Source of the DNA: Plasmodium brasilianum
Lineage: Eukaryota; Apicomplexa; Aconoidasida; Haemosporida; Plasmodiidae
Assembly: GCF_023973825.1 (NCBI RefSeq)
Contig: NC_090121.1
Location: forward strand, 764,001-828,000
Direction of reading: 5' to 3'
Length of the DNA: 64,000 nucleotides
How positions within the stretch are numbered: position 1 is the stretch's first letter; every line of letters starts with the position of its first letter. The notes under the pieces were generated by a model. It saw only the letters and a list, made by a program, of their open reading frames with translations, was not told the DNA's origin and made no database searches. The position numbers and the translations under genes are program-made. Shown in pieces: positions 11,913-22,700 of this stretch.

Positions 11913-13514
11913 TGTATGTTAAGATGTATTCCGCTTCTTTTTTTTATGTCACATTTCTTTCGCATAATTAGTACTCTGATCTACTTTTAAAGTCCTAATT
12001 TTGTGTAATTTATTACATTTTTAAACTTAAAAATGTAGAAGCGTTTTGAAGAAACTCGCTCTTAACTTTTTGCAGCAATAGGCTAATTTGATATATAAGT
12101 TTTAGGCAGTTCGTGGTATGACTGTATGGGTGTATGAATGTAAGTATGAAGTATATATATATATATATATATATATATGGGGGTACATGTGCACCAAAAT
12201 AGGCATACGTTCACAAGTGCTGAGGCGCACTTTGTTATAAACCTTTTTTCTTAAGTATTTTTAATTTCTAGACTGCGATACAACCTTTTCTTTTATTTAA
12301 CTGCTTATTCATTCTTTTATTATTATTATTATTATTACTTTTTTTAAGTATTAACATAACTATATAATATTGGTTAACCCATTGAGAACAGCTTAAAAAA
12401 AAAAAAAAAAAAAAGTAAACTTTTAAATCTTTATTTTCTTCCATTTCTTTTTAATGAAAAATAATCTTTAGTTGTTATATCTTTTTAATAAAAAAAATTT
12501 CTTATGATAAATTTATAGAATTATTTTCCTGAAACATTAAACTGTGGAAAACAGTTGTATTTATAACACCATTACATTATTATTAAATTGTTATTAGTAT
12601 ATTATTATTATACTATTATTATATTGTTATTATTATATTGATATTATATTGTTATTGTTATATTATTGTTATTACATTATTATCTTCCTTCACTAATTAG
12701 GCTATAAGCACTCATGAGATTTGTGGATGGCGGTATTCGTGCCTAGCTTTTTCTTTAAGCAATGCATTTTGCGAATGAGATCATCAAAGGAGTACATTAT
12801 ATTTCCACGCATATTTTTATATGTGCGAATGCGCAGTGGGGACCTCCAACAAATCTGCATGTATGCATGTGTAAATTCATTTGTTCATTTTGCTTTATTT
12901 CGTTATTCTACCATTATGTCATTTTATAATTTTTTCACTTTTTCATTATACCATTTTTTCATTTTTTCGTTTTATCATATCATCATTATACACAATTTTT
13001 TCATTTTTTCACTTAATCATTTTATAATGTTAATATTTTATTTTTTTTTTTGTAGCAAACAGTGCTGTAACAAGGGCTAGTAGTATATAAAAATTATTTA
13101 GAACGTAAAAACAACAGCAAATCTGTTTATTTTCTCCCATTATTTTTTCTTAACTATTTTTTAGTTTATAGCATCTCGTTAATTTTTTTACTTAATATAT
13201 AAGTATACAAAAATATATTTATGTATACATACATAATACATACATAAATAAGTACGTATTGTGCGTGCCCATTTTTATTTAGCATATCTATGGATTGACC
13301 TTGTACAGTAGGCAATTTTTTTTTTTTTTTTTAGTTTATATAAAATAAAAAAAGTAAAAAGCGAAAACGTATATTTACTGTGCTGTTAAGATGAGGCAAA
13401 TGACTGATTTGCAGCTACTTATAAATATATATATAAATATATATATATTTATATAAACCATATAGAAAGTTAATAAGATCATAAGAGAACAAAAAAAATA
13501 ATGTATAACTTAGG
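11913..13514. other. Intergenic: MRK to TFIIB-like gene
   Basis: AT-rich sequence with a TA repeat near 12150-12178, an A-run at about 12396-12414, ATT/TTA trinucleotide repeats at 12570-12690, CATTTTT-type repeats at 12900-13030 and a T-run near 13318-13333. The open frame at 12721-13080 uses a GTG start and is largely F/I/H repeat, so I do not call it. No other gene seen. Confidence 0.6.
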
Positions 13515-16500
13515 ATGGAAGCGTTTTTTGAAGAATACCAAAATGGTACTACATGTACAAGTCATCATTTTGATTTGAATAATGACTTTATGAACGCAAT
13601 TTCGCACAAATATAGTGATGATGTGAGGACAGATGAAGAAGAATTATATGCAGAATTTGATAAAAAAAATAGTGTACCTTATAGCAAGAAAATATATGAA
13701 AAAATAATAAAGAAAATATGTCATCATAATGGTTTAAAACATGTTAATTACTATATTAATAATTTTGATAAAATAAAAAATATTAGGGGAATAAAAGTAA
13801 GAGGGGAAAATAGAATATGTGTATTAACATTATGTTTAAATTATATATATTGTAACTTAAATAATGAAACAATGACTATACATGAATTGAAAAGCCAGAT
13901 AAAAAGAAATATATCCCAAACGAAAATTTATTGTAAAAACTTAGCTAAAATTTTATATAGTATTTGTAATAGACTAGGAATAAAAAGTTGTACGAAGAAT
14001 GATTTATTACCCTATATGGAAAAATGTATTACTACTATTATTTATAAAATGAAAAATTTAAATAACGATTTTAGCACCAAAAAAAATTTACAAGTACAGA
14101 CGAGGACAAACATATTTGATGAAGTGTTTGAGCTCATTAATAATTTTACCGATAATTATAATGATAATGATTCATTTTATATAGATGAAAAGAAGAAATA
14201 TTACAATGAAAACTTTGACGAAATAGATAGTCAGGAAAAGGGTGTCTTGCAAAATAATGACCAGTGCATATATAGAAGAAGCAAGAATATCAATGATCAT
14301 GATTTTGATGATGGTAAAAAATGTAGAGCAAGTGTAACAACTGGAAGTGCAAATGGTGTATCAATTAACGAAGATGAAACAAGTAGTGAGGCGTGTATGT
14401 ATAAATGTGTGTCAGCATGTGGTGATAATAGCAATGGTAACAGTAATGATAACAGCAGTGATAATAGCAATGATAACTTAAACAGTTTAAGTAGGTATAT
14501 AAGGCGAAAAAGAAGTGTTAATACAAGATCAAAGATGGTAAGAAAGGATGTTGACATGAATGAGTTAATAAAATATTTAGAAAAGAACGTAACTTTACTC
14601 TCTTTGTATTCATGTGTTTTGTATTCTTTTTTTGTTATATGGAATACTAAAGAGAATATGGACATGAATTTGCACAAGAAGGAATGTAGATGGAATGGTG
14701 GAAATTTGCTTTATTTTATATGTTCTTCTGTTATTATAACCTTTAGTGTTTTCAATATAAGATTAAAAGATCAATTCGTTTGTTATTGCTTAGATGTTGT
14801 GCAGCAGTCGGTAATATCACAAAAGAGGGAAATGTTAAATTTTTTTTTAGTTACACTTAATGAATTTTTAGGTATACCAGTAAATACTTATAAAAACGTC
14901 CTTTTTTGTATACGAATTATATTCAGTAATTATATAATGCTACAAATGTATTTATTTTATATAATAAAAAAATATAAATTATTAAAGCGTAAAAAAAAGG
15001 GTCTTTTATTTCTCATACAACAATTACAAATACATTTAGCGAAATTATTTAGGATCATTCACACAAATTTTTATAATTTGTCAGATCTTATAGTTGATTA
15101 CAATTTTTTATTTCTATCAGAATATGTTTATATTAATGTAAAGGAAATAATTTCTAAAAATTATGATTTCCTACATATGAAAAAGTTGATGAAAGGTTTG
15201 ATAAAGAATTATTTAACACAAGAAGAAAAAAAAAGATTCGATGAACATCATTTTAATGAGGTGTATGATATAGATTTGAACGACATTAAATTATACTTGT
15301 CAAAAATTTTATCATATAACTTATATAATGAAGATGAATATCAAATAGATGAACATGTTCAGAAAAATAGTGAAGTAGTTGATCAGTTGAAAAGGAACAA
15401 CAGTATCATTTTGGAGAATTCATCACATGGTAGTAGTGAAATTGTATTAGCATGTGAAGAAAAAACAACAAGTGATGCTACATGGGATGGTAAAAGGATT
15501 ACAAGTAAATATGCTGCTGATGAAAATTATTTTAGTGATAACAGGTCGAGAATGCAAAATGGCAACAGTCGTACTAGCATAGTTGTTAATAAGGATGATA
15601 TTAGAAATAATGATAGTAGTAACAGCAGCAATAATGATGTTAATTCTTATGAGATCATGCAAGGGTACACGTATGATGAGACCATCAATCCGACCATTTA
15701 CGAACTTCATCATGGGTACAATTTTTATAATCTTAAGCAAAACAATATTGACATTTTTAATTACAGGAAGAATATTATGCTGATCAGCAATAATACTGAT
15801 TGTAGAGATAAGGACATGTGTACTTATTTGCGTAGTGGAGAAAGTAGTTATGAAGTGGGCAGCAATAATGTACGTATGAACACTTTGCGTACTAATAATG
15901 CACGCAGTAATCTAATAGATAGTAATAATAACACTGGAGGCGATAGTAACTTATGGTGCTATTATCGTAATTACACAAGCAAAATTGGTATTGGAAAGGA
16001 AGAAGACGAAGCAAAGGTAACAATGAAATACCAGATTCAGGACGATTTACAAAACGAAATAAAAGCAGGAATTGGTAACTTTGCTGAATTTTTAGAAGAA
16101 CTTGATAATAACACTCTAAAAAATGAAGAAGTTCTACTACATTTTTTTAAAAATGCAGATATTTTAAAAAAAATTAATTTGTCTACAATAAATGAAACAA
16201 ATATGGAAATTATGCGTTTTTATAATATAAAAATAGTTGTACAATTTTTATTTTATAATATTTTAAAAAGTATTATATATAACTGTTATTCATTAAATTT
16301 TTTTAGTCTGCACAATTTACATCGTGCCATTAACCCTAAAAAAAATGTCAAAAAAAATAATATTTCATTGTCACATGAAAAAGCAGAAATCATAAATACC
16401 TCTTTTAAAAGAAAAATAGCTAGTAAAATTAAAGAAATGAAAAATAAAAAATACAAGCTGGAAAAATATCTTATTTGTGAGCAAAATGATTACCTACAGA

Positions 16501-17954
16501 ACTTTCACAACTCTAAATTGTTGAAGGAAAACATAAAATTATTTTTAAGTGACAAAAAAATTATCCTTAAAAATGTTTCAGAATTGTTAGCATATTGTCT
16601 GCAAGAGGAGAATGCAGATCATTCTTTTTCCTTGGAAGTATCAAACGATCAAGCTCTTAATTTTATGCCCAATTCGGGTAAACAGTCTTTACCATCTAAT
16701 ATGCGTGAGCGCGATGACAACAGTAGTGTGTACGATTGCTACTGCAAGGGGGAAGAATGTACAAATATTCATATAAAAAAAAATAGCTTACCATATGATG
16801 AAAACAATAATAATAATAGTAGTAATAATAGTAATAGTAATAATAGCAGTGGTAATAATAATAATTATAACAATAGTAATAATAGCAGTGGTAATAATAA
16901 TAATTATAACAATAGTAATAATAGCAGTGGTAATAATAATAATTATAACAATAGTAATAATAGCAGTGGTAATAATAATAATTATAACAATAGTAATAAT
17001 AGCAGTGGTAATAATAATAATTATAACAATAGTAATAGTAATAATAGAAGTAGTAATAATAATATCAGTAATGATAATAATAATAATAGCAGTAGTAATA
17101 ATAATAATAGCAGTAGTAATAATAATAATAGCAGTAGTAATAATAATAATAATAGCAGTAGTAATAATAATAATAATAGCAGTAGTAATAATAATAATAG
17201 CAGTAGTAATAATAATAATAGCAGTAGTAATAATAATAATAATAGCAGTAGTAATAATAATAATAATAGCAGTAGTAATAATAATAATAATAGCAGTAGT
17301 AATAATAATGATAGCAGTAGTAATAATAATAATAGCAGTAGTAATAATAATAATAGCAGTAGTAATAATAAAAAGAAAATAAAAATAGTTCTATGTCGTT
17401 ATGCCGCAGAAGATGAAAATTGCCAGTATTATAACGATTTACAAGATGCGTCATTTAACTTTTTTGATTACATTTTTAATATTAAGATGATGAAAGATTA
17501 TAAAGATATGGAAGGGCTATTTCCAGGGAAATATTTTAATGTATTATTCAAAATGTTTAATAATATGAACTACTCATTTGGTAGTAAAAAGAAAAAATTA
17601 ATAAAAATGAGTAATTGCTTGTATCATACCTATCATTTAATAGGCATTAAAAGAATAGCAGGTGTTGGTTATAATTTTACTTTTAAAAATGAGTTAAATG
17701 ATAATTACTCAAAAGTATTAAAAACAAAATTTTCGAATATATTATTATTAGAAGATGTCTATTTTGTATTTAATAGATTCTTCTATTTTTTATTTATTTA
17801 TATTAAATCGCAATGCTGTTTTTTTACTGAAAATGACACACATTTGTGTATTGACAATAACAACGCATTACATTCGCCCAAGTTACGTTGTTCTTGTAAT
17901 AGGGCTAATTGTTGTTACAAAATTAAAACGATTGTCTTATTTGGCAACCTATAA
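13515..17954 (+). CDS. Divergent TFIIB/Brf-like protein with Asn/Ser-rich insertion (tentative)
   Basis: One uninterrupted 1,479-residue frame that I do not recognise as a named gene. Residues about 55-150 resemble the first cyclin-like repeat of TFIIB/Brf: an RGENRICVLTLCLNYIYC stretch stands where the family has RGR...AACLYIACR, followed by a TIHELKSQIKRNIS helix-turn and a further helix. Residues about 161-182 and, after a roughly 175-residue insert, about 395-452 (NGGNLLYFICSSVIITFSVF...VVQQSVISQKREML) could form a split second repeat. No N-terminal zinc ribbon (paired CxxC) is visible. The C-terminal half has helical stretches, a long Asn/Ser repeat at about 1107-1285 and a final ordered block at about 1290-1479. 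If real, it would be a general transcription factor of Pol I, II or III type; the fold claim rests on pattern only. The ATG at 13515 is the first in a long AT-rich leader. Confidence 0.92.
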   Translation: MEAFFEEYQNGTTCTSHHFDLNNDFMNAISHKYSDDVRTDEEELYAEFDKKNSVPYSKKIYEKIIKKICHHNGLKHVNYYINNFDKIKNIRGIKVRGENRICVLTLCLNYIYCNLNNETMTIHELKSQIKRNISQTKIYCKNLAKILYSICNRLGIKSCTKNDLLPYMEKCITTIIYKMKNLNNDFSTKKNLQVQTRTNIFDEVFELINNFTDNYNDNDSFYIDEKKKYYNENFDEIDSQEKGVLQNNDQCIYRRSKNINDHDFDDGKKCRASVTTGSANGVSINEDETSSEACMYKCVSACGDNSNGNSNDNSSDNSNDNLNSLSRYIRRKRSVNTRSKMVRKDVDMNELIKYLEKNVTLLSLYSCVLYSFFVIWNTKENMDMNLHKKECRWNGGNLLYFICSSVIITFSVFNIRLKDQFVCYCLDVVQQSVISQKREMLNFFLVTLNEFLGIPVNTYKNVLFCIRIIFSNYIMLQMYLFYIIKKYKLLKRKKKGLLFLIQQLQIHLAKLFRIIHTNFYNLSDLIVDYNFLFLSEYVYINVKEIISKNYDFLHMKKLMKGLIKNYLTQEEKKRFDEHHFNEVYDIDLNDIKLYLSKILSYNLYNEDEYQIDEHVQKNSEVVDQLKRNNSIILENSSHGSSEIVLACEEKTTSDATWDGKRITSKYAADENYFSDNRSRMQNGNSRTSIVVNKDDIRNNDSSNSSNNDVNSYEIMQGYTYDETINPTIYELHHGYNFYNLKQNNIDIFNYRKNIMLISNNTDCRDKDMCTYLRSGESSYEVGSNNVRMNTLRTNNARSNLIDSNNNTGGDSNLWCYYRNYTSKIGIGKEEDEAKVTMKYQIQDDLQNEIKAGIGNFAEFLEELDNNTLKNEEVLLHFFKNADILKKINLSTINETNMEIMRFYNIKIVVQFLFYNILKSIIYNCYSLNFFSLHNLHRAINPKKNVKKNNISLSHEKAEIINTSFKRKIASKIKEMKNKKYKLEKYLICEQNDYLQNFHNSKLLKENIKLFLSDKKIILKNVSELLAYCLQEENADHSFSLEVSNDQALNFMPNSGKQSLPSNMRERDDNSSVYDCYCKGEECTNIHIKKNSLPYDENNNNNSSNNSNSNNSSGNNNNYNNSNNSSGNNNNYNNSNNSSGNNNNYNNSNNSSGNNNNYNNSNNSSGNNNNYNNSNSNNRSSNNNISNDNNNNSSSNNNNSSSNNNNSSSNNNNNSSSNNNNNSSSNNNNSSSNNNNSSSNNNNNSSSNNNNNSSSNNNNNSSSNNNDSSSNNNNSSSNNNNSSSNNKKKIKIVLCRYAAEDENCQYYNDLQDASFNFFDYIFNIKMMKDYKDMEGLFPGKYFNVLFKMFNNMNYSFGSKKKKLIKMSNCLYHTYHLIGIKRIAGVGYNFTFKNELNDNYSKVLKTKFSNILLLEDVYFVFNRFFYFLFIYIKSQCCFFTENDTHLCIDNNNALHSPKLRCSCNRANCCYKIKTIVLFGNL
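16836..17036 (+). repeat. 39-bp tandem repeat, five copies, coding
   Basis: Five near-identical 39-bp units encode NSNNSSGNNNNYN-type repeats in the TFIIB-like protein. The near identity of the units suggests recent expansion. Confidence 0.9.
17085..17370 (+). repeat. AGCAGTAGTAATAATAAT-type tandem repeats, coding
   Basis: Units of 15 or 18 bp (AGCAGTAGT plus two, three or more AAT codons) encode alternating Ser3 and Asn4-5 blocks. One unit carries a GAT (Asp) instead of AAT. Confidence 0.9.
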
Positions 17955-18071
17955 TAAGGATAATTTCCCCCCCTTATATATGATACTTGTCCTTACTTAT
18001 TTTATCATATCTGTGGTATTCTTTTAATCTTTTTGAGATTTGTTTTGTTAAAACTTGTTAGTTAGCCAGTG

Positions 18072-18105
<34 letters not shown>

Positions 18106-19735
18106 CGCACCAGCACATATATATACATAATAATTATGTAAGAAATTATTTCTTATATTCCTTCTTATAATGATTGATTATTTTTTTTTATTTTTCATTT
18201 ACAAAATATTTAAACCCACAATATTTATTTTTGTTTTAGTTCTTGTGAAGTACAGTTTGTTTGATTTAAAAAAAAATAACTTTCGTTTTAAAAATATAAA
18301 AAGTTTAGAAAAAATGAAAAAAAATAAAAGGAAAAGAAAAGGAAAAGAGAAAAAGAAAGATGAATTATTTTAAACTATAAAATAAAGTCTTATTTAAAAA
18401 AATTTCAGCATTCTTTGAATAACGAAAATTATGCGAAAAAATAAAAACAAAAAGTAAAATAAATGCAACAATTATGCGTTTTTTCCTTTTCAAAAAAGTT
18501 TAAGAGGCGAAATTCGTTTCTCCTAACTTATAAAAAGAAACGTGTGCACATACATACTTATGTAACGCGCATATACGTGTGATGATATAATTAAAAAAAA
18601 AAAAAAAAAATTGTTATATGAAAAAAAAAAAAGCACTTTAAGGAATAAAAGTTTGTAAAGAAATTTACATTTTGCGTTAAAAATTTTCAAAAATTGTGCT
18701 ATTTAAAGATATAATTAATCATCACATATATTTTCTTACAAACTCAAAATCTCTGTACAAGACTACGTTTTAATTGATTTACTCTTCGCATTCATGCGTA
18801 TATAATTTTTATACACATGTATAATATACCTATATATGTTTTGTATATAATTATATATATATAATGCCGTTGTTAATGGGAAAGCACAAAATAACAATTT
18901 CATCCATTTCTTTGAGTTCAAAAATTAAGCTCACGGATTCTTTTCTTTTTGATTTCTTCTTTAAATTTTCATCCAAATGTTTACTATCTTTTCATTTCTT
19001 TAGTTTCTATATTGGATAAAGCTACAATACTGCTCAAACTAACAGCCTTCATATTTGCAACGTTGTATTTTGCACGTTTTATTAGTATACGGATGGGGTA
19101 ACAACATTAACAAAACGAACAACAGTAAACAATTAACTTTTTATTTCTTTGGCATTTTTTTTTCTATCTCTACAAAAGAACCGTATTCCTCTGCACAAAT
19201 GGTATATCCTTTTCTATTTTCATGTTACTACTAACTTCTACGACATTTCTACTTACATCATACAACTGTACTTTTCTTTGTTTTACTATTTTATTTTATT
19301 TTTTTTTTTTAAATTATATTCAAATTTTTAATTGTACAACATTTTATCGTCGTTCTTTACGGAATATTTTTTTGTTTTATCAACAGACAGTTTTCTGTGT
19401 CATTATTTTCGCTGCAATTATTAGAATCTTTCGATATTCATTTCACTAAATAATTCCTGGCTGCATCTATTTTTATTATGTGAAAAGTTCTTTTCTTTTT
19501 TAAATTGACCTTTTTGAACCATATACACTTTTTATATAACTGTGGAACTGATTCCACTAGTAGATGTATGTTCATATTGCTAAATTCTTTACTAAGTCCT
19601 TCTTTCTTTTCTTTTCTTTTTCTTTTTTCAACATCTTCATCACTTGTGCAATGTCATTTTCCTTCTTTCCTTAATCATAATTTTTTGATTTTTATTTTAC
19701 CGCTTATTCCTAGCTTTCCTTTCCCCCCTTCTCGT
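17955..19735. other. Convergent intergenic region: TFIIB-like gene / ADA2
   Basis: 3' flanks of two tail-to-tail genes. Holds a T29 run at 18077-18105, further A- and T-runs, and a frame at 18170-18373 that ends in Lys-rich low complexity and looks non-coding. The C+T-rich stretch 19600-19735 borders the ADA2 stop. No RNA gene recognised. Confidence 0.6.
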
Positions 19736-22700
19736 CTACTTCTTCTTCTTCTTCCATGTCTTTTTCTTCAACGTTATATGAACCTTTGTCATTTTTACAT
19801 CTTCCTTCTTCATTAGTAGTAATGTTTCTTTTTTTTTTATACCGTTTTTTTTTGAGGGGCTCCATAAATTTTCTGAACTTTTGGGATCCAGATCATCATC
19901 CTTGGTGCTGATGTTATCAGAATCCTTTGACATTAACAAGGAATATGCCCCTTTTTCTTCTTTTTCTTTTTTTATTTTTCTGTCTCTACATTTTTTATCT
20001 TTTGTTACTATTACTGTTCCCTCCCCTTCGGTATTTATAATAGTACCTTTTGTATTTTTCTCCTTGTCTATTAAGTATGATTGTTCATATTCATCGGATT
20101 TATCAAAAGTTTGATTAGGTAATATAGAATCTTTATTTGTTATGTTACCATTAAAATTTTTATTAAAATTACCTGAAACTGAATTTTCCTTCAAAGATGA
20201 GTTCGTTTCCACTGTTTCATGCGTATGAAGGATATCACCAATTTTAGTGTTCTCATTTGATAAAGTATTCATTGTACACTGAATGTTACTAAAACTGTTA
20301 TCGTTAATGTTATCGTTAATGTTATCGTTAATGTTATCGTTAATGTTATCGTTAATGTTATCGTTAATGTTATCGTTAATTTTATCGTTAATGCTATCGT
20401 TAATGCTATCGTTAATGTTATCGTTAATGTTATCGTTAATGTTATCGTTAATGTTATCGTTAATGTTATCGTTAATGTTATCGTCAATGTTATCGTCATT
20501 GTTATCGTTAATGTTATCGTCATTGTTATCGTCATTGTTATCGTCATTGTTATCGTTAATGTTATCGTTAATGCTCTTGTTGCTGTTCTTATTATTGTTA
20601 TTACTGTTACTGCTATTGTTACGACTATTGTTATTACTGCTATTGTTATTATTACCATCATTCTCATCATTAGCATTATTATTATCGTTACCTTCATTAT
20701 TGTTTCCGCTATTACTCTTATCGTGATTTGCATTATTATTTCCACTATTTCCACCACTTTGTGCATCCATTTCCACATTTTCAGTTCTGCTATACGAACT
20801 GACATCAAAATTATTTCTGAGGTTTTTTCTTTTATCTTCTGTTTTTCTCATGTACGTATTATTCTTACCATTATTATTTGTATTATTATTTATTAGGTCA
20901 TCTTTATGGTTTATATCAAAACTTAGAAAAAAGTCATACAACTGACCGACCTTGTATCCTTTCAATTTTAACTCATTAATATCTTTTAACACATTTAAAT
21001 TACTATTACATATTTCCATTATTAATAATCTTTTAATTAATAAAAAGAATAAAATAGGAAGTTTCATATTTTTACAAAATTCTACTTCTTTTTCATTTAA
21101 CAAATCAAGAGCTAAAAAGGTATCTATATTTAATTTTTTACCATCTTCGATTTCTTCATCCTCTTTTTGTTTTATTTTATATTCTTTTTTTGTATTTTTT
21201 AAACATTTAGTTGGTATTTTTTCACACGTTTCTTGTTGTTTCATAGCCTCTTTAGCTCTTCTATTTTTTTCTATTTCATACTCTTGAACTTGTTCAATAT
21301 TTTGAAGACCTAAAGTTTTCCATTCTTGTAATTTCGTTAACCTTTGACGCAGTTTCTGTTCCTCTAGCAAGAGCTGAATAAAATATTCGTGATGTTGAGG
21401 AGAATGAAATCGTGATAATGGTTTTAAAGCAGTATATAATTCTTTTTCTTCTTTGGTTCTCTTCTTATCTTTTTGCATTTGTGATTTGGTGTCTAATAAT
21501 CCTCTTTCAATGACAGTTCTCTTTCTATAAATTCTTTCATCTAATTTAGAATTATATATTTCTAAAACTTGTAACTTTAATTCTTTTTGTTGAGGTAAAT
21601 CTGATTCTTTAAATTCCATATCTGCAAGTAAAAGCTCTGCATCATTATCATATTCAATATCAAAATCTCCTCTTAATGGCCAATAACCAATAATTTGTGT
21701 TCTATTATTTTTTTTAGATTTCGGTTGTACATAATCATCATTTTCATTAATGTTCTTTTCTACAACATGCTCTATATCATACGGATTACCATCCGGTTTA
21801 ATAAGTAACCTTTTATTATCAGGTAAAGGTGCACAACTTGATTTTAAATAATAATTACAATAATGATTTTCACATTCTCTATCTGTCTTTGGAATCTTAG
21901 CAGCTGAATTTACCAGGTCAGCTACTTGTTCCCAGTTACCAAAACCATATTTACTTATTCCATCTAATAATAATAATTCTTCTTCTGCGCTCCAATTTAA
22001 TTTATATAATGGGAAATCATACTTGGGGATAGGTATATAATTATGATAATTAAAATGTTGACATTTATCTGATTTCATTTCTTTTCCGCTACTAAAACAG
22101 TGAACACACAAATCAAAATCAACACATTCTGCACACCTTATACGAATAGTATGTGTTATATCTTTATTACATATATCACAATGGTAATTACTATCGAATA
22201 TATCTTCTTCCATAACTCCTTCCGCTGATATATTATAATTATTGCCATAATTGTTACCCCCATTGTTGCTATAATTATTGCTATTATTATTACTATTCAT
22301 ATTATTACCACTACTATTAAACATGTCTGTTGCACTTCCTTTAACATGTGATACATTATTGTTCATTCTTTGCATATCATTTATATTTTCCATTAATTCG
22401 TAATTATTACTTCCTCCCATTATATTGACCTTGGACATATGTGGGTACATCTGAGAAGCACCCTGTTTAAATGGGAAATTCATTTGTTGCACAGACATAT
22501 TTTGCACATTATGCATGTTTTGTATGTGTTGCACGTTTTGTGCATTTTGTACATTTTGCATGTGCTGCTGTTGATGCATATGTGCCATATTCTGCATATG
22601 CTGCTGTTGTTGATTCTGCTGCAAATATGGAACATTATGCTGCTGCAATTGCGGCATGCCCTGTTTCTGTTGATGTAAATGTAATGGTGCTATATTCTGT

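Noticed and set aside
12721..13080. 119-codon ORF before the TFIIB-like gene
   Set aside because: GTG start, F/I/H repeat composition in its second half and no phase-compatible splice to the downstream gene that I could find.
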